Of a stretch of DNA of 64,000 nt, positions 9,008 through 17,686 are shown one piece after another. The stretch spans positions 372,001-436,000 of the forward strand of contig CAZVJF010000001.1 in NCBI GenBank assembly GCA_964627445.1, given 5' to 3'. Each line of letters starts with the position of its first letter. Position 1 is the stretch's first letter. The translations under genes were made by a program, and so were the position numbers. This DNA comes from Luteibaculum sp964627445. Its GTDB lineage: Bacteria > Bacteroidota > Bacteroidia > Flavobacteriales_D > Luteibaculaceae. The notes below the pieces were generated by a model that did no database searches, was not told the DNA's origin, and was given only the letters and a program-made list of their open reading frames with translations.

Positions 9008-9991
9008 ATGAGAGAAGTTCAGATTCGCGAAGCCATACGAGAAGCTATGACCGAAGAAATGCGCAGAGATGAAAGCGTGTTTTTGATGGGAGAGGAAGTA
9101 GCCGAATACAATGGAGCCTACAAGGTTTCTAAAGGTATGTTGGATGAGTTTGGCGAAAAACGAGTTATCGACACCCCCATCTCGGAGTTGGGTTTTGCAG
9201 GAATAGCCGTAGGCGCTGCCATGAACGGTCTTCGTCCTATCGTAGAATTTATGACTTGGAACTTCGCCATCCTGGCGGCTGACCAAATTATAAACCACGC
9301 GGCTAAGATGTACCAGATGTCGGGCGGACAGTACAATGTACCCATTGTTTTCCGCGGACCTAATGGTACTGCCGGACAATTGGCGGCTACGCACAGCCAG
9401 AGTTTTGAGGCTATGTACGCACACGTACCCGGCCTAAAGGTGGTTACCCCATACACGCCTAAAGATTTTAAAGGCTTGATGAAATCGGCCATTCGCGATA
9501 ACGACCCGGTTTTAATTATGGAGTCGGAAAAAATGTATGGTAACAAAGGTGAAATTCCAGACGGAGATTATTTAATACCCATTGGTAAAGCCGATGTAGT
9601 GCGCGAGGGTAGCGATGTGACCATCGTTTCTTTTGGTAAAGTAATGGGCGTAGCGCATGAAACGGCAAAGGAGCTAGCTAAAGAAGACATTAGTGTAGAA
9701 CTAATTGACTTGCTGACCATCCGCCCCATGGATTACGACACCATTATCAAGTCTATTAAAAAAACCAACCGTTTGGTAGTCATTGAAGAAAGCTGGCCTG
9801 TGGCTTCTATTTCATCTGAAATTGCCTACCGCATACAGCGCGATGCTTTTGATTACCTAGATGCACCCGTAAAGCGCGTAACATTAGAAGATACGCCTTT
9901 TGCTTTTGCCTTACCGCTTATTGAGCAGGCCTATCCTAGCGTAGAGAAGGCAGTGAAAATGGTAAAAGAGGTCATGTATATCCAGAAGTAG
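9008..9991 (+). CDS. pdhB: Pyruvate dehydrogenase E1 component, beta subunit
   Basis: 327 aa. With an alpha subunit encoded elsewhere it decarboxylates pyruvate (or a branched-chain 2-oxoacid) using thiamine diphosphate. Visible are MREVQIREAIREAMTEEM, the EEVAEYNGAYKVSKGML region with the TPP-facing Glu, VEFMTWNFAILAADQIINHAAK, RGPNG, and the C-terminal transketolase domain ending in a hydrophobic PLIEQAYPS block. The sequence favours pyruvate dehydrogenase over branched-chain E1-beta, but that is a family-level judgement. It is monocistronic as far as can be seen. Confidence 0.9.
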   Translation: MREVQIREAIREAMTEEMRRDESVFLMGEEVAEYNGAYKVSKGMLDEFGEKRVIDTPISELGFAGIAVGAAMNGLRPIVEFMTWNFAILAADQIINHAAKMYQMSGGQYNVPIVFRGPNGTAGQLAATHSQSFEAMYAHVPGLKVVTPYTPKDFKGLMKSAIRDNDPVLIMESEKMYGNKGEIPDGDYLIPIGKADVVREGSDVTIVSFGKVMGVAHETAKELAKEDISVELIDLLTIRPMDYDTIIKSIKKTNRLVVIEESWPVASISSEIAYRIQRDAFDYLDAPVKRVTLEDTPFAFALPLIEQAYPSVEKAVKMVKEVMYIQK

Positions 9992-10024
9992 CAAAGGCGG
10001 GGTAGTTTACCGTTTTATTAACAC

Positions 10025-10055
10025 TTGCCTACATAAGCGAATAAAACTACTTTTG
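10025..10055 (+). promoter_or_regulatory. Promoter of the pyrophosphatase gene
   Basis: TTG at 10025-10027, a 20-bp spacer, then TACTTTTG at 10048-10055, which matches the Bacteroidota -33/-7 pattern. The ATG is 47 bp downstream. Confidence 0.6.
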
Positions 10056-10102
10056 CCCTCCAAAAATTTGAGCACATACTGCTTACTATCTAACCAAATC
10101 AT

Positions 10103-12850
10103 ATGGAAAATCTAATTTTTGTACCGATTGCCCTGGCAATCCTTGGACTGCTTTTTATGCTTATTAAAATGGCATGGGTAAAAAAGCAAGCCCCTGGAAA
10201 TGAAAGAATGCAGGAAATTTCCAAAAGCATTAAAGAAGGTGCCATGGCCTTTTTGTCAGCCGAGTATCGCTTGCTAGCCATCTTTGTGGTAATCGCATCG
10301 GTTGCGCTCTACGGAATATCTATGGTGGTAGACACTACCAGCTGGATGATTGTTCCCGCTTTTGTTATTGGTGCGATTTTCTCTGCCGTTGCTGGTAATA
10401 TTGGTATGCGTATCGCAACCGAAGCTAACGCGCGCACCACAGAAGCAGCACGCAAAAGCCTTCCTCAAGCTCTTAAAGTTTCCTTTGGCGGTGGTACCGT
10501 TATGGGACTTGGAGTTGCAGGTTTGGCGGTTTTTGGTTTGAGCTTGTTCTTCTTGATTTTCATGAACATGTTCTTAACCGAAGGCGGTAACTTCTACGAA
10601 GAAATGACCATCGTACTCGAAGCCTTAGCAGGATTCTCACTGGGTGCTGAGTCTATTGCACTTTTTGCCCGTGTGGGTGGTGGTATATACACCAAAGCGG
10701 CCGATGTAGGTGCCGACCTTGTAGGTAAAGTAGAGGCTGGAATTCCAGAAGATGATCCCCGTAACCCGGCTACCATTGCCGATAACGTAGGTGATAACGT
10801 TGGTGACGTGGCCGGTATGGGTGCCGACCTGTTTGGTTCTTATGTTGCTACCGTATTGGCCTCTATGGTATTGGGTAACTACATTATTAAAGATATGACC
10901 GATGCCGCTGGCGACCAGTTTTCTGACGCTTTTGGTGGTATTGGACCTATCCTACTCCCAGTTATGATCGCTGGTGTAGGTATCGTAGCTTCTATCATTG
11001 GTACCTTCTTAGTGAAGATTAAAAACAACGAAGCCAAAGAAGCACAAGTACAGAAAGCATTGGATCTTGGTAACTGGACGGCTATCGTACTTACTTTGGT
11101 AGCTAGCTACTTCCTTATCGACTGGATGTTACCCAAAACCATTACCATGAACTTCTTTGGCGAAGGAGCTAAGGAGATTGCCTCTATGAATGTATTCTAC
11201 GCTACCATTATTGGTTTGGCCGTAGGTGCACTCATCTCTATGGTTACCGCACACTTTACCTCATTGGGTAAAAAGCCTGTATTGGATATCGTACAAAACT
11301 CTTCTACCGGTGCTGCCACCAACATTATTGCTGGTTTGGCAGTAGGTATGAAATCTACCTTTCTTTCTGTATTGCTTTTTGCTGCGGCCATTTACGGTTC
11401 ATACGAATTGGCTGGATTCTACGGTGTAGCTCTAGCTGCTTCTGCTATGATGGCCACCACGGCTATGCAGTTAGCTATTGATGCTTTTGGACCCATTGCC
11501 GATAACGCAGGTGGTGTTGCCGAGATGTCTGAACTTCCAGAAGAAGTACGTGGCCGTACCGACATCCTAGATTCGGTTGGAAACACTACCGCTGCTGTTG
11601 GCAAAGGTTTTGCCATTGCTTCTGCTGCACTTACCGCATTGGCACTTTTTGCTGCTTACGTAACCTTTACCGGTATCGATGGTATCAACATCTTTAAAGC
11701 CGATGTTTTGGCTGCCCTGTTTGTTGGGGGGATGATTCCTGTGGTATTCTCTGCTTTGGCGATGAAATCGGTAGGTAAAGCAGCCATGGATATGGTGATG
11801 GAAGTAAGACGCCAGTTCAAAGAAATTCCAGGGATTATGGAAGGAACGGCTAAGCCTGAGTACGACAAGTGCGTGGAAATTTCTACGAAAGCTTCACTAC
11901 GCGAAATGATGTTGCCGGGTGCCATTACCATCATTACCCCTATCATTATCGGTATGTTCTTTGGCGCTGAGCCATTAGGAGGTTACATGGCCGGTGTATG
12001 TGTATCGGGTGTTATGTGGGCTATCTTCCAAAACAACGCTGGTGGTGCTTGGGACAACGCCAAGAAATCTTTTGAAGCTGGAGTTGAAATCAACGGTGAA
12101 ATGACCTATAAAGGATCGGATGCACACAAAGCAGCCGTTACTGGTGATACCGTTGGAGATCCATTTAAAGATACTTCAGGTCCTTCGATGAACATCCTAA
12201 TTAAGCTTACCTGCTTGGTAGGATTGGTTATCGCTCCTATTTTGGGTGGACACGGTGCCGAAGAGCACGCCCAAAAAGAAGAAGTTATTATCGAAGAAGA
12301 AGCCATGAAAACGGTAGACCTTACTGCAGTTCCTGCTGGAGTTTGGTTGGTAGACTCTTCGCATACCTACGTAGACTTTAGCATTCGTCACTTTGTGGCG
12401 CAATCTAAAGGTAGCTTCGATAAGATTGGTGGTCAGTTTGTTTTTGATCCTACCAACATTGCAAACACCAAAATGGATATCTCTATTGACGTGGCTTCTA
12501 TCGACACCCGCAACGACAAGCGCGATGCCCACCTGGTAGATCCAGATTATTTTGATGCTGCCAACTACCCTAAAATTACTTTTAAGGGAATGTCTGCTGA
12601 GGAAACTCCAGAAGGATTCGTAGCCAAAGGTGAGCTTACGGTAAAAGACAAAACCGTGCCTTTCGAAATTCCTGTGAAGTTCATCGGCCACGAAGAGGTT
12701 CAGCACAACGACTGGAACCGCAACTTCGTTTCCTTGGAAGGTGAGTTTACCATCGATAGAGTAGCTTTTGGAGTAGGCGAAGAAAGCGCTGCTTTGGGTA
12801 ACGATGTTACCGTGAAGTTCTCTACCGAAATGGATATGAAAAAAGGCTAA
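10103..12850 (+). CDS. hppA: K+-dependent membrane pyrophosphatase fused to a C-terminal YceI domain
   Basis: 915 aa. Residues 1 to about 718 are a full ion-pumping membrane pyrophosphatase with many membrane helices. The pyrophosphate-binding block DVGADLVGKVEAGIPEDDPRNPATIADNVGDNVGDVAGMGADLFGSY is intact in the protein. GNTTAAVGKG at 493-502 has the Ala seen in K+-dependent members. Na+ versus H+ pumping cannot be decided. After an acidic linker (EEHAQKEEVIIEEEA), residues about 735-915 form a YceI-like lipocalin domain (WLVDSSHTYVDFSIRHF ... ITFKG ... VKDKTVPFEIPV). Most family members end where the linker begins. The C-terminus of these pumps faces away from the cytoplasm, so the YceI domain would be periplasmic. 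The reading frame is continuous. Confidence 0.9.
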   Translation: MENLIFVPIALAILGLLFMLIKMAWVKKQAPGNERMQEISKSIKEGAMAFLSAEYRLLAIFVVIASVALYGISMVVDTTSWMIVPAFVIGAIFSAVAGNIGMRIATEANARTTEAARKSLPQALKVSFGGGTVMGLGVAGLAVFGLSLFFLIFMNMFLTEGGNFYEEMTIVLEALAGFSLGAESIALFARVGGGIYTKAADVGADLVGKVEAGIPEDDPRNPATIADNVGDNVGDVAGMGADLFGSYVATVLASMVLGNYIIKDMTDAAGDQFSDAFGGIGPILLPVMIAGVGIVASIIGTFLVKIKNNEAKEAQVQKALDLGNWTAIVLTLVASYFLIDWMLPKTITMNFFGEGAKEIASMNVFYATIIGLAVGALISMVTAHFTSLGKKPVLDIVQNSSTGAATNIIAGLAVGMKSTFLSVLLFAAAIYGSYELAGFYGVALAASAMMATTAMQLAIDAFGPIADNAGGVAEMSELPEEVRGRTDILDSVGNTTAAVGKGFAIASAALTALALFAAYVTFTGIDGINIFKADVLAALFVGGMIPVVFSALAMKSVGKAAMDMVMEVRRQFKEIPGIMEGTAKPEYDKCVEISTKASLREMMLPGAITIITPIIIGMFFGAEPLGGYMAGVCVSGVMWAIFQNNAGGAWDNAKKSFEAGVEINGEMTYKGSDAHKAAVTGDTVGDPFKDTSGPSMNILIKLTCLVGLVIAPILGGHGAEEHAQKEEVIIEEEAMKTVDLTAVPAGVWLVDSSHTYVDFSIRHFVAQSKGSFDKIGGQFVFDPTNIANTKMDISIDVASIDTRNDKRDAHLVDPDYFDAANYPKITFKGMSAEETPEGFVAKGELTVKDKTVPFEIPVKFIGHEEVQHNDWNRNFVSLEGEFTIDRVAFGVGEESAALGNDVTVKFSTEMDMKKG

Positions 12851-12876
12851 ACCTAGCCTTTTTCGCAAATAACTTT

Positions 12877-12912
12877 AAGCCCTCTTGGTACTGCCAAGAG
12901 GGCTTTTTTTGT
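12877..12912 (+). terminator. Intrinsic terminator after hppA-yceI
   Basis: A perfect 12-bp stem AAGCCCTCTTGG / CCAAGAGGGCTT with a 5-nt loop, then a T run. Confidence 0.88.
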
Positions 12913-12962
12913 GGACACCCATTCCAGTGAGATAACAGAAGATTACTTTTCTTTGAGGCTCC

Positions 12963-14279
12963 ATGCGCCTACCTCGCATTTCCGCACCTCAAGCTACCTT
13001 GGCCGCCATTATGGGGGTAATGCTGGTCGTATCTTCCAACCTAAACTGGGGTAAAGACCACTGGAAAGGCATCCTGGAAGCCGATGCTAAAGGCTATTAC
13101 GCCTACTTGCCCGCAGCGTTTATTTACGAGGACCCCAACTTTGGCTTTTTTGATGCCATTGAAAAAGAAAAATACTACAACCCCAATTTTTACTACGACT
13201 ACCGCGCCAGTGCCAACGGAAAAACCATCAGCAAATACTACGTGGGCACAGCACTGGTCCAATTGCCCTTCTTTTTGGTAGCCCATGGTATTGCTCACAT
13301 TTGGGATTTCGACCTAGACGGCTACTCCAAACCCTATCCCATTCTCATTAACCTAGCCTCAGTGTTTTACTTGCTTTTGGGCCTGGTTTTTACCAACCGC
13401 CTCTTAGCGCAATTTCAAATACAAGCACGCAACCGAGCTTTTGTGCTGGGGGCATTGCTCTTTGGCACTCATCTTTTTTACTACAGTGTGGTAGAGCCTG
13501 GCATGTCGCACATTTATTCCTTTGCCTTTATCGCTATGTTTCTGTGCTACGGCCAGCGTTATTTTTCACAACAGCGTGCAAGGGATATCCTACGCTTGGG
13601 TGTCCTTTTAGGTATTATCGTACTCATACGCCCCGTCAATGCATTGGTGGTGTTATCGCTTCCTTTTTTAGCTGGAAACTGGGATCGTTTTCAAGCGGGA
13701 CTCCAAGGCTTCCTGCATCATTACCGCCAAAGTTTGTTTGCTGCCCTTGCCGTGGCATCCATCCTATCCACCCAACTGGTGTACTACAAAATAGCTACCG
13801 GCAACTATTTTGTGTATGCCTATGGCGAGGAAGGTTTCCATTGGTTGGAACCCAACATCATCAACATCCTCTTTAGCTACAAAAAAGGTTTGTTTCTCTA
13901 CACCCCATTGCTCTTTTTAGCGCTGTTTGGCTTGGTTCCCTTGTATCGCCAAAATCGGTTTCGTGCACTTTCCTGGATGGGTTTTTTTGCAGTGCTCACC
14001 TATATTTTTTCATGTTGGTGGATGTGGTACTACGGGGGCAGTTTCTCCAGTCGAGTGTATGTGGAGTACCTTCCTGTATTTGCGATATTACTGGCGTTGC
14101 CCCTACAGCATTTCCAACCGAAACCCCTAAAACGCACTTATATCATAGCCATAGCTTTATTGGTTGTGCTGTGCCAAATCCAAACCTACCAATACCGCTA
14201 CTTTCAAATTCATTGGTCGGAAATGACCCAAGAAAAATACTGGGAGGTCTTTTTGCGTATCGATAAGCTGGTGAAATAG
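12963..14279 (+). CDS. Polytopic membrane protein, GT-C glycosyltransferase-like
   Basis: 438 aa with about ten hydrophobic segments. The first extracytoplasmic loop has EADAKGYYAYLPAAFIYED, an acidic motif placed as in GT-C (dolichyl-phosphate-sugar dependent) transferases. Later blocks include GTALVQLPFFLVAH, VLIRPVNALV, YAYGEEGFHW and SCWWMWYYGGSFSSRVYVEYLP. A clear paralogue lies at 55961-57259 on the other strand and shares all of these blocks. The glycosyltransferase assignment is inferred from topology and the loop motif; no substrate can be proposed. Confidence 0.6.
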   Translation: MRLPRISAPQATLAAIMGVMLVVSSNLNWGKDHWKGILEADAKGYYAYLPAAFIYEDPNFGFFDAIEKEKYYNPNFYYDYRASANGKTISKYYVGTALVQLPFFLVAHGIAHIWDFDLDGYSKPYPILINLASVFYLLLGLVFTNRLLAQFQIQARNRAFVLGALLFGTHLFYYSVVEPGMSHIYSFAFIAMFLCYGQRYFSQQRARDILRLGVLLGIIVLIRPVNALVVLSLPFLAGNWDRFQAGLQGFLHHYRQSLFAALAVASILSTQLVYYKIATGNYFVYAYGEEGFHWLEPNIINILFSYKKGLFLYTPLLFLALFGLVPLYRQNRFRALSWMGFFAVLTYIFSCWWMWYYGGSFSSRVYVEYLPVFAILLALPLQHFQPKPLKRTYIIAIALLVVLCQIQTYQYRYFQIHWSEMTQEKYWEVFLRIDKLVK

Positions 14280-14374
14280 CAGCTATTTCTTTACAGCATC
14301 TTAACAGATGCTTCATATTCGCTTCGCATCAGCGCTTACTTTCTAACGGAAATTTGCACCTCAATTTCCGAGTT

Positions 14375-15922
14375 ATGAGAATACTAGTTACCTGTTTACT
14401 TGCATTTACCTATTTCACATCCAGTGCGCAACACTGCGAGCACCACTGCCACGCTGCAGATGAGCACGATATGGAGCACACTCCTGTGCAACATACCGCG
14501 TATAAAAACAGCCGGTATAAAACCCAGGGATTGACCCACTTTATTGGCACTACGCACCAGCACAGCGGCTACTCCGATGGTTGGCCTGGAACCACACCAC
14601 GCGATTATTTCCAAAGCGGCATAGACAACGGTTTTGATTTTGTATTTGGAGCCGACCACAGCGATTCCTACCTCATCCCCATGACCCTGAACGAAGAGTG
14701 CCTGGGCGAGCGCATCGTAGAATGCGTAACCCTAAATCCTACCAACTTACAAGAGTCTTTGGTAAAGTGGTTGGAGTTTAGAGACATTGTACAAGAGTAC
14801 ACGGATAGCAACTTCTTGGCTGTACGTGGTTTTGAGTGGACCTCAGACCGTTTTGGTCACATCAATGTGTACTTCTCTCAAAACATTACCAACGCCAAGA
14901 CAGACGGGGGCTATGTAGTGATGGACTTGTTTTGGAACTGGTTAACCGCAGAACCCATTAACCTTTTTGGTTTGGAGGGTGTTTTGGGTGGATTTGGTGC
15001 AGCCGATGCCATAGCCGTATTTAACCACCCTGGCGATAAAGACCTTTTTGATGGCGACCCCGGCTTTAACTGGAATAGCTTTGAGTACGTGCCCGAAGCC
15101 GACTCGCAAATGGTGGGCATAGAAGTGTTTAACGATGGCCGCGAATACGGTGCCAATGGCCGCACCTATTACCAAGAAGCGCTGGATGCGGGGTGGCACG
15201 TTGGAGCCATTGCCAGCGAAGACCACCACGGAGAAAACTGGAACAACGAAGAAGACGAAAAAACCATTATTGTTTCGGAATCTCTAGATGCGGCAAGCAT
15301 CCAAGCCGCAATGAAAAACCGCAGTACCTATGCCGTACGCGACTTTGGTTTGCGCATGGATTTCTTTGCTGGAGAAGAATTTATGGGAAGCAGAATTGCA
15401 CGCAAAACCGATTCGCAAGTGCGCCTTACGGCTAACGTTACCACCAGCAATGATGCTTTTATAGAGTTGGTAAGCAACGGCAACGAAATTCTTACCACCA
15501 CCAAAGGTGCCAACCTAAACCACATTGTAGATGTGGTAGAGGAAGAGCGCTGGTACTACCTCCGTGTGGTAAATCGTGCCGATAGCAGCACCCTGGCCTA
15601 CTCCTCTCCCATTTGGATTGCTGGCGGTGGCGATACAGCCGATAACGTAACTAGCGTTACCGAAGCTTTCTTCAACAGCACTTTGCAAGCATTTCCGAAT
15701 CCCGTTGCAGCAGGAGAAGAAGTGCACGTGCACCTTCCTGATGGAACTGCCCTTGCACAAGCCCAATTGCGCAACACCCTGGGACAGGTAGTGGCTGCAC
15801 CCAGTTATGCAAGCAAAGATGAATTGCACTTTGACACCAGCAACCTGAACAGCGGCATCTATTTTATTACCCTGAACAACGAGGCGGGCGCCCAAAAGAG
15901 CATACGTTTGGTAGTGCAATAA
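14375..15922 (+). CDS. Secreted PHP-domain metal-dependent hydrolase with T9SS sorting domain
   Basis: 515 aa from ATG 14375; the frame also has a TTG at 14354 that is not needed. A signal peptide (MRILVTCLLAFTYFTSSAQ) is followed by a His-rich stretch and a PHP-like fold: GTTHQHSGYSDG, FGADHSD, RGFEWTSDRFGHINVYF, FNHPGD, and SEDHHGENW, all plausible metal ligands. The last 85 residues (FPNPVAAGEEVHV ... LNSGIYFITLNNEAGAQKSIRLVV) are a type A sorting domain for type IX secretion. It is therefore probably an exported phosphoesterase. The substrate is unknown. Confidence 0.8.
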   Translation: MRILVTCLLAFTYFTSSAQHCEHHCHAADEHDMEHTPVQHTAYKNSRYKTQGLTHFIGTTHQHSGYSDGWPGTTPRDYFQSGIDNGFDFVFGADHSDSYLIPMTLNEECLGERIVECVTLNPTNLQESLVKWLEFRDIVQEYTDSNFLAVRGFEWTSDRFGHINVYFSQNITNAKTDGGYVVMDLFWNWLTAEPINLFGLEGVLGGFGAADAIAVFNHPGDKDLFDGDPGFNWNSFEYVPEADSQMVGIEVFNDGREYGANGRTYYQEALDAGWHVGAIASEDHHGENWNNEEDEKTIIVSESLDAASIQAAMKNRSTYAVRDFGLRMDFFAGEEFMGSRIARKTDSQVRLTANVTTSNDAFIELVSNGNEILTTTKGANLNHIVDVVEEERWYYLRVVNRADSSTLAYSSPIWIAGGGDTADNVTSVTEAFFNSTLQAFPNPVAAGEEVHVHLPDGTALAQAQLRNTLGQVVAAPSYASKDELHFDTSNLNSGIYFITLNNEAGAQKSIRLVVQ

Positions 15923-15948
15923 GTTTGTAGGACATAAAACGATACTGT

Positions 15949-15974
15949 AAAACGCCCCGCTGGGGCGTTTTTTT
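15949..15974 (+). terminator. Intrinsic terminator after the PHP gene
   Basis: AAAACGCCCC / GGGGCGTTTT stem with a 3-nt loop and a T run. Confidence 0.88.
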
Positions 15975-15997
15975 GTATCCACACTGAACTTATTTGC

Positions 15998-16018
15998 GTT
16001 TTATAAATATGTTTTATA
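15998..16018 (+). promoter_or_regulatory. Direct repeats upstream of the toxin-antitoxin operon
   Basis: GTTTTATA occurs at 15998-16005 and again at 16011-16018, 13 bp apart and just before the antitoxin ATG at 16027. RHH antitoxins bind tandem half-sites, so this is a candidate operator; the 13-bp spacing is not a full number of helical turns. Inference only. Confidence 0.35.
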
Positions 16019-16026
16019 TTTAAACT

Positions 16027-16266
16027 ATGGCAACTTTTACCAGTACCTTACCCGATGACTTGTTGGCAACGCTTTCTGAAAAAGCCAAGCAACTCAACAT
16101 GCCCAAAAACAAGCTCATAGAAAAAGCACTCGCTATTTATTTGGATCAACTGAACCGGGCAGAGTACAAAGCCTCGTACCAGCAGATGACCCAAGACAGC
16201 AACCTCATGGACATGGCCGAGGAGGGCATGGAAGCGTACTTGCAAAACCTCGATAAACTGGCATGA
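16027..16266 (+). CDS. Ribbon-helix-helix antitoxin
   Basis: 79 aa. The N-terminal beta-strand plus two helices (FTSTLPDDLLATLSEKAKQLNMPKNKLIEKALAIYLDQL) is a CopG/RHH DNA-binding dimer. The acidic C-terminus (MDMAEEGMEAYLQNLDKLA) would be the toxin-neutralising tail. The gene overlaps the toxin by 4 nt (ATGA), the usual layout. RHH antitoxins repress their own operon. Confidence 0.82.
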   Translation: MATFTSTLPDDLLATLSEKAKQLNMPKNKLIEKALAIYLDQLNRAEYKASYQQMTQDSNLMDMAEEGMEAYLQNLDKLA

Positions 16267-16595
16267 AACAAGGCGAAATTTGGTATGCCAATCTCAATCC
16301 TACCCGTGGTAGCGAGCAAGCGGGCTACAGGCCTATGGTAATACTGAGCGGCAACCTGCTAAACCGCCATTTAAAAGTGGTTATTGCTTGCCCACTTACC
16401 ACCAAAATAAAGAACTACAAAGGCAATCTGGTTTTACAACCCCATGCAACCAATGGTTTAGAAAAACCCTCCGAAGTCCTCACCGTTCATATTCGGTCCA
16501 TTTCCAAAGAGCGTCTCGAGAAAAAACTAGGAACCGTAAGCGCACACGAAGTAGGCTTGCTGAAAAAATATTTACAAGAAATTCTTACCTACTAG
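16263..16595 (+). CDS. MazF/PemK family mRNA interferase toxin
   Basis: 110 aa. MKQGEIWYANLNPTRGSEQAGYRPMVILSGN is the MazF/PemK N-terminus, with the conserved Arg of GYRP; CPLTTKIKNYKGNLVL and the C-terminal helix complete the fold. It would be a sequence-specific, ribosome-independent RNase inhibited by the preceding RHH protein. It opens the accessory region before the CRISPR locus. Confidence 0.88.
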   Translation: MKQGEIWYANLNPTRGSEQAGYRPMVILSGNLLNRHLKVVIACPLTTKIKNYKGNLVLQPHATNGLEKPSEVLTVHIRSISKERLEKKLGTVSAHEVGLLKKYLQEILTY

Positions 16596-16716
16596 TCTTG
16601 TGCCAAATTTGTTTCCCAATTTTCTGCAAACGAGCCCGTATATAGCCTGTAAAAGGGTCAAAAATATGTGGTATTCCTGGTTGTAGTAGAACAACCGCAA
16701 CTACGAACAAAACCAC
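16585..16716 (-). CDS. Possible small single-span membrane protein
   Basis: A 43-aa frame from GTG 16716 (open further upstream, but without ATG). It reads as one hydrophobic segment (VVLFVVAVVLLQPG) followed by PHIFDPFTGYIRARLQKIGK. The composition is protein-like and the last few codons overlap mazF tail to tail. There is no good start codon or known family, so it may be a remnant. Confidence 0.25.
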   Translation of the reverse strand: MVLFVVAVVLLQPGIPHIFDPFTGYIRARLQKIGKQIWHKTSR

Positions 16717-16792
16717 TGCTCCCTTATTTGCAAAAATCGCGGTTAAGGTAACATCTTAGCTATCTATAAAATCCGCTAACATCATATCCAAA

Positions 16793-17380
16793 ATGGCCCA
16801 TCAACTGCGCGTAGCCCTAAAACATAGTGACCCCAAGGTATTTAGAACCCTAGTTGTGCCCGAAGGCTTTACTTTTCATCAACTACATGTGGCCATACAG
16901 TGTGCTATGAACTGGGAAAACCAACACTTGTACCAATTTGCTGCAGGAGGTTTATACCAGGGAACCCGCATTACCGAATCATTACCCGAAGACGAAATGG
17001 ATTTTGGTTTTGACGACAGTCTAAATGCCGATGAGACCTATCTCGCAGACTATTGCAATGGGCAGTCCAAAAAGCTGGAGTACGAATACGATTTTGGCGA
17101 CAGTTGGATTCATGAAATTAGCGTAAATAAAAAACCCAACGAAGAACCCCTTTATCCAAAGTGCATACGCGGAGGCTTCCCTGCACCCATTGAAGACTGT
17201 GGCGGTATACCCGGCTTTTATAATTTGATAGATACCATGCGCAAATCCAAGAAAACAGCCGAGGAAAAGGAACACCTTCGCTGGTTTGGTTTGCCACTCA
17301 CCAAACACTATGAGGACGTCCTCCCATTTGATATCGACCTGGCCAACACCCGCCTCATAAACACCTTTAAAGATTTATAA
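16793..17380 (+). CDS. Plasmid pRiA4b ORF-3-like protein
   Basis: 195 aa. QLRVALKHSDPKVFRTLVVPEGFTFHQLHVAIQCAMNWENQHLYQF and YEYDFGDSWIHEI are characteristic of the PRiA4_ORF3 family, seen on plasmids and in accessory regions. The biochemical function of the family is not established. It stands alone between the toxin-antitoxin pair and the CRISPR locus, which suits a mobile accessory neighbourhood. Confidence 0.8.
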   Translation: MAHQLRVALKHSDPKVFRTLVVPEGFTFHQLHVAIQCAMNWENQHLYQFAAGGLYQGTRITESLPEDEMDFGFDDSLNADETYLADYCNGQSKKLEYEYDFGDSWIHEISVNKKPNEEPLYPKCIRGGFPAPIEDCGGIPGFYNLIDTMRKSKKTAEEKEHLRWFGLPLTKHYEDVLPFDIDLANTRLINTFKDL

Positions 17381-17571
17381 ACCCTCGAAGAAGGTTTTAT
17401 CTGTAACCCTACGCGCCATTTATCCCGGCCGGCTTTCACCCTTTTGCGTGACTACCTACACTCTTTTGTGTGAATTTACCTCCCACCTCCAATAGATTAC
17501 GGTGGTAATTACTACTTTACACCAAGCATTAAGATAGCGGCTACAATACAAGGTTGGAAACGTGTGGAAAT

Positions 17572-17655
17572 AAAAAAGCCCCGGAGATAGCCGAGGCACT
17601 AAATGTTTTCACAACAGAATAATCTTTATTGTGAATAGCTTCAATGTGAAAGCAA
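17572..17655 (-). ncRNA. Predicted tracrRNA of the type II-C CRISPR system
   Basis: On the plus strand, 17629-17649 (TTGTGAATAGCT-TCAATGT) matches the reverse complement of the array repeat over about 20 of 21 positions. The minus-strand transcript therefore carries the anti-repeat, followed by a linker and a 7-bp hairpin GCCTCGG / CCGGGGC at 17597-17578 ending in six T, a good intrinsic terminator. It lies just upstream of, and divergent from, cas9. The 5' end is uncertain: no convincing -33/-7 pair was found, only a TATATTG at about 17660. Confidence 0.82.
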
Positions 17656-17686
17656 TATAGTAAAATTTAATAAATACCCTCACCGC

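Noticed and set aside
14354..14374. TTG start extending the PHP protein by seven residues
   Set aside because: ATG 14375 gives a standard signal peptide; the extension would place extra residues before it without need.
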